64,000 nt of DNA from Candidatus Aphodovivens avistercoris (GTDB taxonomy: Bacteria > Actinomycetota > Coriobacteriia > Coriobacteriales > Eggerthellaceae). The stretch covers positions 1 through 64,000 of the forward strand of contig DVIW01000012.1 of NCBI GenBank assembly GCA_018710945.1, in the 5' to 3' direction. Numbering within the stretch: the stretch's first letter is position 1; every line of letters begins with the position of its first letter. Both the position numbers and the translations under genes were made by a program. Shown piece after piece: positions 23,925 to 32,120 of the stretch. The notes beneath the pieces are model-generated. The model had not been told where the DNA came from and searched no databases. It saw only the letters and a list, made by a program, of their open reading frames with translations.

Positions 23925-24457
23925 TGCCGACCGATAACGAGCGCCGCGAGGCGGCGCGGAGGCTGCGGGAAACGGGCGAGGAGCTGGGGAGCGCCGCGCT
24001 GCTGTGGTACCACATCGCGAAGGCTCTCGGGGTTCGCGCTGCCACGGACGGGAAAACCGCGTGCGGCATGCTCGCCGACCTCATAGAGCCATCCGGCTAC
24101 GAATGCGTGCCCGGAGAGTGCCCGCTGAACGTCCACCACGACAACGACCGCATCGACCGAGAACGGCTGCTGGCGATCGCGACGGTGATGGCTGCGGACT
24201 CCGTGAGGTCAGTAAAACAAGGGATCAGCGTCTCGCCGGTCTATATTCTCCATGCCGCGAGGAACATCGCCGAGGCGTGCGGGGAGACTTTTGGCTCGAT
24301 TCGCAACCGGGAGCTGGCCGAATGGGGAACAAGCATCGTTCCGAAGGAGACGATCGTCGACCGCGCCGCGCTGCTGGCGCTGGCGGACGAGTGCGACTCC
24401 GTGCACATGCACAAGGTCGCCCGACGCATCCGCGAGGCTCTGGGGGCGGTCGAATGA
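23924..24457 (+). CDS. accessory early protein, unknown
   Basis: 177 aa from the ATG of a TGATG overlap (a GTG lies one codon earlier). Mostly helical; begins with an Arg/Glu-rich helix (NERREAARRLRETGEEL). Not recognised. Last soluble protein of the early operon. Confidence 0.55.
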   Translation: MPTDNERREAARRLRETGEELGSAALLWYHIAKALGVRAATDGKTACGMLADLIEPSGYECVPGECPLNVHHDNDRIDRERLLAIATVMAADSVRSVKQGISVSPVYILHAARNIAEACGETFGSIRNRELAEWGTSIVPKETIVDRAALLALADECDSVHMHKVARRIREALGAVE

Positions 24458-24576
24458 TCAGGCGCGACAGGGAGCCGAGCATCGTCCTGATGGTGGCGGC
24501 GGCGTGCGTCGTGGCGTGGTGCATGGGCTGCGCCACCATATGCGCGGCGCACATGGTGGTCGAGCTCGTCGGATGA
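24454..24576 (+). CDS. 40-residue membrane peptide
   Basis: Overlaps the previous stop (ATGA). One hydrophobic helix with four cysteines. Unknown. Confidence 0.45.
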   Translation: MIRRDREPSIVLMVAAACVVAWCMGCATICAAHMVVELVG

Positions 24577-24641
24577 CGCGACACGCGGGATAGCATGGCG
24601 TTGCGCGGGTTTCCTCCTTTCTCCGCGCGTTGTGGGGCAAC

Positions 24642-24671
24642 GGGCCGCCCTCAAGGGCTTCAGGGCGGCCC
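24642..24671 (+). terminator. hairpin ending the early operon
   Basis: Perfect 10-bp stem GGGCCGCCCT/AGGGCGGCCC with a 10-bp loop, 65 bp after the last early gene. No T-run, but placed exactly where the early transcript should end and just before the promoter of the next cassette. Confidence 0.6.
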
Positions 24672-24686
24672 GATCGCCGGAAACGC

Positions 24687-24715
24687 TGGATGCCCCCGAT
24701 CGGAAAATGTATAAT
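24687..24715 (+). promoter_or_regulatory. promoter of the Panacea cassette
   Basis: A perfect TATAAT at 24710-24715. The -35 (TGGATG at 24687-24692, 17 bp spacer) is poor. 27 bp before the antitoxin ATG, so the cassette has its own expression signal. Confidence 0.6.
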
Positions 24716-24742
24716 AGTCGTTCAACGAAAAGGAGGAAGACT

Positions 24743-25234
24743 ATGCCGACGCCGAGATACTGCGCCGCCGATGTCGCAGCCTGCATAGTCAACATGGCGA
24801 TATCCAACGGCAAACCAGTGAGCAACCTCCAACTCCAGAAGATCCTCTACTTCGCACAACGGGACTACATCAGAGGCCACAACGGGAACGTCCTGTTCCC
24901 CGACTCATTCGAGGCGTGGCAGTACGGGCCGGTCGTCCCGTCCGTCTACAGGTCCTACTCCATATTCGGGGGATCCCCCATATTCAAAGCGGCCGAATAC
25001 CGCGACTTCAACATCTTCGTCGGGAAGAGGGAGCCGATAGAAAAAGTAGACGGCATCGAACTCGATTCCGTCGCGGAAACCTATCGCAAGTGGGGATTCC
25101 TCCCCGCCTGGCAGCTGGTCGAGTCGACCCACAAGCCCGGAGGAGCGTGGGACAGCGTGTACAACAGGGGCGGGAAGAGCGGATCGGGCTACAAGAACGT
25201 GATACCCGTCGACGCCATAAGGAATGATATCTAA
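24743..25234 (+). CDS. Panacea (SocA/DUF4065) antitoxin-like protein
   Basis: 163 aa. Family hallmarks: VAACIVNMAI, LQLQKILYFAQRDYI and FEAWQYGPVVPSVYRSYS. Panacea domains are antitoxins that neutralise many unrelated toxins encoded next door. The gene has its own TATAAT promoter, AAGGAGG site and downstream terminator. Codon choice and base composition are AT-richer than the flanks, which fits a recently acquired cassette. Its neighbour at 25235-26189 is the expected partner. Confidence 0.85.
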   Translation: MPTPRYCAADVAACIVNMAISNGKPVSNLQLQKILYFAQRDYIRGHNGNVLFPDSFEAWQYGPVVPSVYRSYSIFGGSPIFKAAEYRDFNIFVGKREPIEKVDGIELDSVAETYRKWGFLPAWQLVESTHKPGGAWDSVYNRGGKSGSGYKNVIPVDAIRNDI

Positions 25235-26189
25235 TTGCACGTGAGGATTGACCCCGTTCCCGAGGATGCCGGGCGGGACGAGAGGAACAGGCTCTTCAGA
25301 AACGCGCTCGCCAGACTCGCGTCGAGGCAGATATCGAGCGAGAAGGAGCGATGCGAGTACGTGGGGGTTCTTCACATCCCTGTACTCGGACGACACCTAC
25401 CGGCACAGGTACTCCGACATCCTGTCTGCGATAATCGACGGAGGGAACGCCGAGCAGAGCCTCGAGCGCAGCGCGTGTCTCGCTGACAACCTGCACACCC
25501 TGTGCGACCATGCGGACTGCTCGTCAAGCAGGAGAAGCCAGTGCGGGAAGGCGCCCCTGTCGAAAAACCCGCACTTCTACAAGCTGCTCGACCACGTCGA
25601 CCTCGAGTCGCAGAGGCTCGCGATGCAAAATTCCGCCGCGCTCGATGCATTGGACGCCATAAAAGAGGCGACGGACCTGCTCAGCGAAAACTACAGGACG
25701 TTCGAAAAGGCGCAAAAAGCACTCAGCGAATTGAACTGCTCCCTGCCGAAGATCCATGAAGCAAGCTCCGCCACACAATCTGCGATATCGAAAGTCGAGG
25801 CGCAACAGGAGGAGATCGAGAGGGGGATCGAGAAATCGAGCAAACAGTTGGAGGAAGTCGAGAAGAAGGCAAACAGCATCCACAGGGACACTATCGCCAT
25901 CATCGGCGTCTTCGCCGCCATCGTCATCACCTTTGCATCGGCCATGATCTTCTCGGAATCGGTGCTGAAGAACGTGTCGGAGGCCTCCCCCATCAGGCTG
26001 CTCGTCATCGCCCTTGCCGTCGGCTTCGTCTCGTTCAACATGCTCGTCGCCCTGCTCGTTTTCCTGAACAGGATGTCCGACAAGTCCAGCAAGGCGGTCA
26101 TCGGGATCACCATAGGCGTTGACGTCGCATTAGTAGCAGGGATAACTCTACTCGTCATATTCTCGGCCTTAGGCATGCTATCGTTCTAG
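25235..26189 (+). pseudogene. membrane coiled-coil partner of the Panacea protein, frameshifted
   Basis: The reading frame opens at TTG 25235, directly after the antitoxin stop, and continues in-frame to the G5 run at 25363-25367. After that the protein continues in the +1 frame to 26189. Removing one G restores about 317 residues: a soluble N-terminal domain (LYSDDTYRHRYSDILSAIID), a long coiled coil (about 125-215) and three hydrophobic helices at the C terminus. Panacea partners are often membrane-acting toxins, so this is a candidate toxin. The shift may be a real inactivating mutation, a slippage switch or a sequencing error. Confidence 0.62.
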
Positions 26190-26192
26190 GGC

Positions 26193-26227
26193 AAGGAGCC
26201 GTCCTTCGGGACGGCTCCTTCTTTTCG
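26193..26227 (+). terminator. strong intrinsic terminator after the Panacea cassette
   Basis: 12-bp perfect stem AAGGAGCCGTCC/GGACGGCTCCTT with a TTCG tetraloop, then a T-rich tail (CTTTT). It separates the cassette from the late genes. Confidence 0.9.
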
Positions 26228-26242
26228 CACTTCGGCCCCGGC

Positions 26243-26261
26243 GCGACACATGGGGGATCAT
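26243..26261 (+). promoter_or_regulatory. late-region 19-bp motif, copy 1
   Basis: GCGACACATGGGGGATCAT. Closely similar to 35605-35623 and 45386-45404 (consensus GCGACAC-NN-GGG-R-GA-Y-M-AT). It lies 7 bp before the terminase ATG and 22 bp after a terminator. GGGGGATCATCCCCC within it also forms a hairpin over the ribosome site. Confidence 0.5.
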
Positions 26262-26268
26262 CCCCCGC

Positions 26269-27975
26269 ATGCAGGAGAACACCCGAGACATACCGCTGGC
26301 GAACCCGCGCCACGAGCTCTACTGCCAGAAGCGCGTCGAGGGGCTGACGCAGCGGCAGGCCATGCTGTCCGCCTACCCCGGCCGCTCGCGCTGGAAGCCC
26401 GAGACGGTCGACAAGCGCGCCTGCGAGCTCGAGGCCGACGGGAAGATCAAGGGTAGGATGGCCGCGCTCAAGAGGCTCGCCGCCGAAAAGGCGACCACGA
26501 GCCGCGCCGAGGTGCTGGCGGGCATGAGCGAGACGTTCGAGGCGGGCGTGGACCGCGTGCGCAAGGCCGAGGACGGCAAGCCGCTCGACTACGTGGCGGT
26601 CAACGCCGTGACGCAGCTTGGCAAGACCCTGCTCGACGCCCTTCCCGAGGAGCGGCCCGAGGAGCGCGGCGAGTTCACGCGCGACTTCGCGCTGCTGATC
26701 GGACGCGACTTCTTCCGCCCGCACATGCTCATGGCGACGGGCGCGCAGGCCGAGTTCTGGTGCAAGGGCGGGCGCGGCTCGCTCAAGAGCTCGTGGGCGT
26801 CCATCGAGCTGGTGAAGCACATCGAGGACAACCCCGGGGAGCACGCCGCCGCCGTGATGAAGCGCAAGAACAGCCTGCGCGACGCGGTGTACGCGCAGGT
26901 GGTCTGGGCGATCCACGAGCTGGGGCTGGATGACGCGTACGAGATGCCCGTCTCCACGCTCAAGATACGCAAGAAGTCCACCGGGCAGGTCATCTTCTTC
27001 GCCGGGTGCGACGACCCGCACAAGTCGAAGGGCCTCAAGCCGCCCTTCGGCTTCATCGGCTTCCTGTGGTTCGAGGAGGCCGACCAGTTCAGGGGCATGG
27101 CCGAGATCCGCACCGTGCGCCAGTCGTCCGCCAGAGGCGGCGAGCGCACGTTCACGGTCTACACCTACAACCCGCCGCGCACCCGCGACAACTGGGCAAA
27201 CAAGGAGGCCGACCGCCGAAAGGACGCGGGCGAGGAGGTGTTCGACAGCTGCTACCTCGACGCGCCGCCCGAGTGGCTCGGCGCGCAGTTCATAGCCGAC
27301 GCCGAGAACCTCAAGCAGACGGACGAGCAGGCGTACCGCCACGAGTACCTGGGCGAGCCCGTGGGCTACGGCGGGCAGGTGTTCGACCGCGTGGAGTTCC
27401 GCGAGGTGACCGACGGGGAGATCGCCGCGTTCGAGCGCCTGCACGCGGGCCAAGACTTCGGCTGGTTCCCCGACCCGTGGGCCTACACGCTCTCCGAGTG
27501 GCAGCCGGGGCAGCACCGCGTCATCACGTTCGCGGAGCTTGGAGGAAACAAGGTGCTGCCGACAGAGGCGGCGGCGCGCATCAGGGCCTCGCTCACGTGG
27601 AGCGACGGCAAGAACCCGGACGGCAGCGCGAAGGAGCCCGCATACCACCGCCTGCGCGTGCTCTCCGACGACGCCGCGCCCGACCAGATACAGGCGCAGC
27701 GCGACGAGGGCGTGGACGCCAGAAGTGCGGGCAAGGGCGGGCTGCGGTCCATGAGCTACCGCTTCCTGCAGTCGGTGACGTGGGTCATCGATCCGAAGCG
27801 GTGCCCGAACCTCGCACGCGAGGTCAGGGCCGCGGAGTTCGAGCTTGACGAGGCGACAGGCGAGTACTCGGGCGAGTACCCCGACGGAAACGACCACTGG
27901 ATAGACGCGACGCGCTACGCCTTCATGGACGTGGTGACGAGGCGCGGGGCATACAAGAACGCAGGAAGGGGCTAG
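26269..27975 (+). CDS. fused small-large terminase (TerS-TerL)
   Basis: 568 aa. Residues 1 to about 130 resemble a small terminase subunit: HELYCQKRVEGLTQRQAMLSA, a helix-turn-helix, and a helical oligomerisation part. Residues about 145-568 are a PBSX-type large subunit: Walker A region CKGGRGSLKSS (166-175), Walker B FLWFEEADQF (265-274) and a C-terminal nuclease domain with acidic residues (LSDDAAPDQ, NDHWIDATRYA). Packages DNA through the portal. In most phages these are two genes. The ATG 26269 has only a weak, hairpin-covered ribosome site. Confidence 0.9.
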   Translation: MQENTRDIPLANPRHELYCQKRVEGLTQRQAMLSAYPGRSRWKPETVDKRACELEADGKIKGRMAALKRLAAEKATTSRAEVLAGMSETFEAGVDRVRKAEDGKPLDYVAVNAVTQLGKTLLDALPEERPEERGEFTRDFALLIGRDFFRPHMLMATGAQAEFWCKGGRGSLKSSWASIELVKHIEDNPGEHAAAVMKRKNSLRDAVYAQVVWAIHELGLDDAYEMPVSTLKIRKKSTGQVIFFAGCDDPHKSKGLKPPFGFIGFLWFEEADQFRGMAEIRTVRQSSARGGERTFTVYTYNPPRTRDNWANKEADRRKDAGEEVFDSCYLDAPPEWLGAQFIADAENLKQTDEQAYRHEYLGEPVGYGGQVFDRVEFREVTDGEIAAFERLHAGQDFGWFPDPWAYTLSEWQPGQHRVITFAELGGNKVLPTEAAARIRASLTWSDGKNPDGSAKEPAYHRLRVLSDDAAPDQIQAQRDEGVDARSAGKGGLRSMSYRFLQSVTWVIDPKRCPNLAREVRAAEFELDEATGEYSGEYPDGNDHWIDATRYAFMDVVTRRGAYKNAGRG

Positions 27976-27978
27976 ACC

Positions 27979-29385
27979 ATGGCAGAGAACCAGTTCGAGG
28001 TGCCGGCGTACGTCCGGGCGGAGATCACGTCGCGCGGCTACGCCATGCCGCCGGACATGGGCGAGCACATCGAGCAGTGGTACCAGTGGTACACGGCGAC
28101 GCACCCGTTCTACACCGAGAAGTACCTGGGCGTGGACGGGCGCAGCCACGAGCGCCAGAAGCTCTCGCTGCGCCCAGCCCGCCGGGTGTGCCGCGAGTGG
28201 GCGTCGCTCATAGCCAACGAGATGCAGGCGCGAAGCGAGAGCGCCGACGCGAACGAGTGGGTGCAGGGCTACTGCGAGGACACGGGCCTCTACGCGCTCT
28301 TCCAGCGCGGCATAGAGCGCGCCTTCGCCATGGGCACCGGGGCCATGGCGCTGTGGTTCGACGTGCGCGACGAGGGGACGGCCATCAGGGTGCGACGCTA
28401 CGACGCGAAGATGGCGCTGCCGCTCACGTGGGACGAGGACGGCACCACAGAGTGCGCCTTCTGCACCCGTGTGTCCGTCAAGGGCAAGCAGGCCGTCCAG
28501 CTGCAGATGCACGTCATGGACGCGGAGGCGGGCACCTACCACATCGTCACGAAGGTGTGGCGCGACGGCAAGCCGGTCCCTCCCGACGTGCTGGGGATCA
28601 TAGAGGACTTCGACACGGGTTGCGGCATGAGCACCTTCTGCCTGCTCTCCCCTGCCATCGACAACACGGTGCAGGACACCAGCCCTTACGGGGTGAGCGT
28701 GTTCCACGACGCCGTGGACGCCATGCGCATGCTCGACACCGCGTGGACGGCCCTCTACGACGAGACCGACCTGCTGCGCGCCGTGCTGATGGTACCGGAC
28801 ACCATGATCGCCGTCGAGGCCGACAAGGACGGCGAGAAGCGCGCCGTGCCGTTCGGCAGCCGCGAGCAGCGCCTGTACCGCCTCACGGCAGCCTCCATCG
28901 GTGAGGAGGGCAAGCCCTACGCCTTCGCCCCGCAGATGCGCACGGGCAGCATCCACGAGGTGTACGCGGACGCCCTGGCCGCGCTGGGCGACGAGTGCGG
29001 TTTCGGTTCACAGTACTTCCAGCCCGACAAGGCGGGCGGCCTCAAGACCGCAACCGAGGTGAGCGCGGACAACTCGGCCCTGATGCGCAACATCCGCAAC
29101 CACGAGAACGCGCTGGGCAAGGAGCTGGGGCGGCTCCTGACCGCACTCGTCGAATGCGCCCGCATCCACATGGGGGCGCCCGTGGCGGAGGGCTTCGAGC
29201 CCGTCACCGTGGCATGGGACGACAGCATCATCACCGACACGCAGGCCGACAAGGCGCAGATGCTCGCCGAGATCGCGGCAGGCGTGGTGCCGAAGTGGAT
29301 GTACCTCGTGCGCTTCTACGGCATGGGCGAGGACGAGGCGCGGGCCGCCATGCCCGAGCAGGCCGTCCTCGACGTGGGGTTCTAG
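27979..29385 (+). CDS. portal protein (SPP1 gp6-like)
   Basis: 468 aa, normal length. Family features: WYQWYTATHPFYTEKY near the N terminus, LRPARRVCREWASLIANE, the clip/stem region about 240-330 and EVSADNSALMRNIRNHENAL. Forms the dodecameric DNA gate at the capsid vertex. 3 bp after the terminase stop. Confidence 0.9.
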   Translation: MAENQFEVPAYVRAEITSRGYAMPPDMGEHIEQWYQWYTATHPFYTEKYLGVDGRSHERQKLSLRPARRVCREWASLIANEMQARSESADANEWVQGYCEDTGLYALFQRGIERAFAMGTGAMALWFDVRDEGTAIRVRRYDAKMALPLTWDEDGTTECAFCTRVSVKGKQAVQLQMHVMDAEAGTYHIVTKVWRDGKPVPPDVLGIIEDFDTGCGMSTFCLLSPAIDNTVQDTSPYGVSVFHDAVDAMRMLDTAWTALYDETDLLRAVLMVPDTMIAVEADKDGEKRAVPFGSREQRLYRLTAASIGEEGKPYAFAPQMRTGSIHEVYADALAALGDECGFGSQYFQPDKAGGLKTATEVSADNSALMRNIRNHENALGKELGRLLTALVECARIHMGAPVAEGFEPVTVAWDDSIITDTQADKAQMLAEIAAGVVPKWMYLVRFYGMGEDEARAAMPEQAVLDVGF

Positions 29386-29388
29386 GCC

Positions 29389-31182
29389 ATGCTCGACCCC
29401 GACTACCTGGACCGCGCCGGCGACATGGTGGCGGCGGTGTACGGCGAGATAGAGGCCGACATGCTCGCGCACCTGTGCCGCCTGCTGCTCGACCAGGACA
29501 TCGAGGAGCTGGGGCAGCGCGGCATCACGGCGGTCAACCTGCTCGCACAGTCCGCGGCGCCGCAGCTCATGGCGTTCATCGAGAGCCGCCGCGAAGAGGT
29601 GAACGATGCGGTGCGCGCCACCGTGGAGGACGCCCTGTCGCGGAGCGACGCGGCCGACGCCGCCGCGATGGGAGCGGAAGCGGCAGCCGCATCGCAGACG
29701 CTCCCCCGCCAGGCCGAGCTGACGGCCAGGGGCATAGCCGCCATACTGGAGCGCGACAACGTGGACATGGCGCAGGGCGCGCTCGACCTGTGGAACAGAT
29801 GCGTTGCGGAGGCCGTCACGAACGTGAACACAGGGGCGGAGACCGCCGAGCGCGCCGTGCACAAAGCCGTGCGCCGCATGATGCGCGAGGGCGTGTCCAC
29901 GGTCACCTACCGCGACCCGTCCACGGGAGAGCAGACGGTGACCAACCGCATCGACGTGGCCGTGCGCCGGCACGTGCGCACGCAGATAGCCCAGGACGGC
30001 ATGCGCCGCACCCTGGACATCTGCGGGCAGTCCGGCATCCGCCTGGTCGAGGTGTCCAGCCACGGCGGGGCGCGGCCCGAACACGCCAGATGGCAGGGGC
30101 GCGTCTACTCGCTCAACGGCGAGGTTGAGATCGACGGCGTGCGCTACAGGGACTTCTACGCGGAGACGGGTTACGGCAGGGTAGACGGGCTGGGCGGAGC
30201 GAACTGCCGCCACAGCATCGGACCGTGGCTCCCCGGAACGCCGCGCATGTACTCCCCCGATCCAGAGCACCCCAGCGGGCTGCCGAGCGGCGAAATCTAC
30301 CGGCTGACCCAGCGCCAGCGCGAGAGGGAGAGAGGCGTCCGGCAGACCAAGCGCGAGCTGGCGGGCGCGCAGCTCATAGCCGACAAGGACGCAAGCCTCG
30401 CCAACATCGCCGAGGTGGAGCGGCTGAAGTCGAAGCTGCGCCGCCAGCAGGAGGGCATGCGCTCGTTCATCGCCGACGCGAACGCGAAGGGCAAGGCCCC
30501 CGTGCTGCAGCGCAGCCCGAACCGCGAGTGGCAGGGCGACATGCCGCGCATCCGCAAGTCCGACGCGAGCCGCCGCACCATGAAGGAGTTCATGGACGGC
30601 GACGGCGTGAAGCGGTCGCTCAAGGCGCGCGGCGTATCCAAGACCGCCGCGCAGAAGGCGCTGTCAGAAGAAATGGGTCGGCGCGGCGTTCCGAGCTCCA
30701 GCTTCAAGAACCTGAGCAGAACGACGCAGCGGGCAATGTTCCGCGAAGTGGTTCAATCGGGCGCCATATCCCACCCTGAAACAAGCGGAAGGGACAGAGC
30801 GAACGACCACGCGAAAAGATATTATGCAGAGATCGCCAACAGGGAAAGGAAGTCCACCGTTGCCAAGATAGCCGAAGCTTCGGGCATGAGCCTCGATGAC
30901 GCCGCCTTGGCGTTCAGCCATCTTTTCGTGGAGGAGCACGACCTTGACGCAGGGCGCATGAGGTTTCCGCCCGACTACTTCATGGCGCAGTCCATCCAGA
31001 GGATCGTGGACACGGGCAACCCGCTACCCCACGATCTGCTGCTTTTCAAACACGAGGCGCTTGAGGCCAGGCACATGGCCGGCGGAATGACGCAGCGCGA
31101 AGCCCACAAGAAAGCAAACGAGCGGTACAATTATGAAAAGGCCCTGGATGATTGGCTTGAGGAGAAGGGGGTGGAGCCGTAA
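29389..31182 (+). CDS. MuF-type minor capsid protein with a toxin-like C-terminal domain
   Basis: 597 aa. Residues 1 to about 300 are the phage minor capsid protein 2 / MuF-like region, ending in the conserved ARPEHARWQGRVYSLNGE and GGANCRHSIGPWLPG. A helical linker follows (about 305-450). The last 130 residues (from about 464) are a separate domain, coded by clearly AT-richer DNA, with FPPDYFMAQSIQRIVDTGNP, HEALEARHMAGG and AHKKANERYNYEKAL. MuF proteins of temperate phages are known carriers of exchangeable toxin domains. A small gene that overlaps the stop codon is a natural immunity candidate. Confidence 0.85.
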   Translation: MLDPDYLDRAGDMVAAVYGEIEADMLAHLCRLLLDQDIEELGQRGITAVNLLAQSAAPQLMAFIESRREEVNDAVRATVEDALSRSDAADAAAMGAEAAAASQTLPRQAELTARGIAAILERDNVDMAQGALDLWNRCVAEAVTNVNTGAETAERAVHKAVRRMMREGVSTVTYRDPSTGEQTVTNRIDVAVRRHVRTQIAQDGMRRTLDICGQSGIRLVEVSSHGGARPEHARWQGRVYSLNGEVEIDGVRYRDFYAETGYGRVDGLGGANCRHSIGPWLPGTPRMYSPDPEHPSGLPSGEIYRLTQRQRERERGVRQTKRELAGAQLIADKDASLANIAEVERLKSKLRRQQEGMRSFIADANAKGKAPVLQRSPNREWQGDMPRIRKSDASRRTMKEFMDGDGVKRSLKARGVSKTAAQKALSEEMGRRGVPSSSFKNLSRTTQRAMFREVVQSGAISHPETSGRDRANDHAKRYYAEIANRERKSTVAKIAEASGMSLDDAALAFSHLFVEEHDLDAGRMRFPPDYFMAQSIQRIVDTGNPLPHDLLLFKHEALEARHMAGGMTQREAHKKANERYNYEKALDDWLEEKGVEP

Positions 31183-31421
31183 TGCTCGACTACAGAAAAA
31201 CGGGGGCGAACGGCACGGTCGCCGAGTACGAATACGCGATAGAGGGCAACTGGTCCGACGCCGGCCACGTTTTGATCGACGCCAAGACCGGAAAGGCGGA
31301 AATGGCCGACCGCGGAGGCTCCATCAGGCACGCCCGATATGCGTCCAAACTCATATCCGAACTTGAGTATCGCGCGGCGAGCGGGAGCATTCCCGATTCC
31401 GGAACCGTCATGTGGTACTAG
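31182..31421 (+). CDS. small protein paired with the MuF toxin-like domain, immunity candidate
   Basis: 79 aa. The ATG overlaps the MuF stop (TAATG), so both are translated together. Pattern: YEYAIEGNWSDAGHVLIDAK, then RHARYASKLISELEY and a GTVMWY end. From memory, similar small proteins follow MuF genes in Firmicute phages, but I cannot confirm it here. A terminator follows at once, so MuF domain, this gene and terminator look like one exchangeable module. Confidence 0.65.
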   Translation: MLDYRKTGANGTVAEYEYAIEGNWSDAGHVLIDAKTGKAEMADRGGSIRHARYASKLISELEYRAASGSIPDSGTVMWY

Positions 31422-31445
31422 ACCCAATACGAGCACGACGAGCGC

Positions 31446-31471
31446 AAGCCGCCCCACAGGGCGGCTTTTTT
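31446..31471 (+). terminator. intrinsic terminator inside the late block
   Basis: 9-bp stem AAGCCGCCC/GGGCGGCTT with a CACA loop and six Ts. It lies 24 bp after the immunity candidate and before the scaffold gene. Confidence 0.88.
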
Positions 31472-31475
31472 CATG

Positions 31476-31485
31476 CAAGCGACAC
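31476..31485 (+). promoter_or_regulatory. partial copy of the late-region motif
   Basis: CAAGCGACAC, identical to the first 10 bp at 35602 and 45383, but the rest of the 19-bp motif is not kept. It follows a terminator, as do two of the full copies. Confidence 0.3.
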
Positions 31486-31580
31486 CTCCTGTACCTTCTC
31501 CCCATCGCCCGGGCATGCGAAAAAGGCCCGCCTAAACCGCGCAGGGAAGCGCGCAAACAAACCTAGGCAAGGAGAAGAGC

Positions 31581-32117
31581 ATGGAGAACGAGCACAACGA
31601 CGAGAAGGACCCGAAGGGCGCCGGCCCGCAGGCCGAACCCGACAAGGGCGCAGGCTCCCAGGGCGGCGACCAGAACCCCGCAGCCGAAGGCCAAGGCGGC
31701 GGGAGCGAGCCCGAGGACAAGCACGGCCACCCCGGCATCAACCGCGAGAAGTACCAGCGCGACATGGCGGCCAAAGACGAGGAGATCGCGAAGCTCAAGG
31801 CGCAGATCGCCGAAGCGGCGAAGACCGAGGAGGGCCGAGCGGCCCTTGAGGAGAAGATCACCAAGCTGGAGGCCGACCAGAAGGACGAACGCATCACGCA
31901 CAAGCTTGAGATGGCCGGATGCCTAAACCCGAAGGCGGCCAAGGCGCTGCTGGAGGACTACGACGGCGACGTGGCCAAGCTCAAGGAGGCGTGCCCGTAC
32001 CTCTTCTCCGACGGCAAGCAGAAGCAGACCGGCTCCACCGGCTTCAAACCGGACGGGGACGCCGGCAAGGCGCTGGACGAGAAGATCGACCGCGCCTTCG
32101 GACTGAAGAAGGAGTAG
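31581..32117 (+). CDS. capsid scaffold protein
   Basis: 178 aa. Low-complexity acidic/Gly-rich N terminus (1-55), a coiled coil (INREKYQRDMAAKDEEIAKL, about 55-110) and a short C-terminal domain (MAGCLNPKAAKALLEDYDGD) typical of gp20-like scaffolds. It guides procapsid assembly and directly precedes the major capsid gene. Confidence 0.85.
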   Translation: MENEHNDEKDPKGAGPQAEPDKGAGSQGGDQNPAAEGQGGGSEPEDKHGHPGINREKYQRDMAAKDEEIAKLKAQIAEAAKTEEGRAALEEKITKLEADQKDERITHKLEMAGCLNPKAAKALLEDYDGDVAKLKEACPYLFSDGKQKQTGSTGFKPDGDAGKALDEKIDRAFGLKKE

Positions 32118-32120
32118 CGA

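Noticed and set aside
26250-26456. Alternative ATG and frame at the terminase start
   Set aside because: The frame stops after 68 codons and is not terminase-like; the frame from 26269 carries the TerS and TerL motifs.
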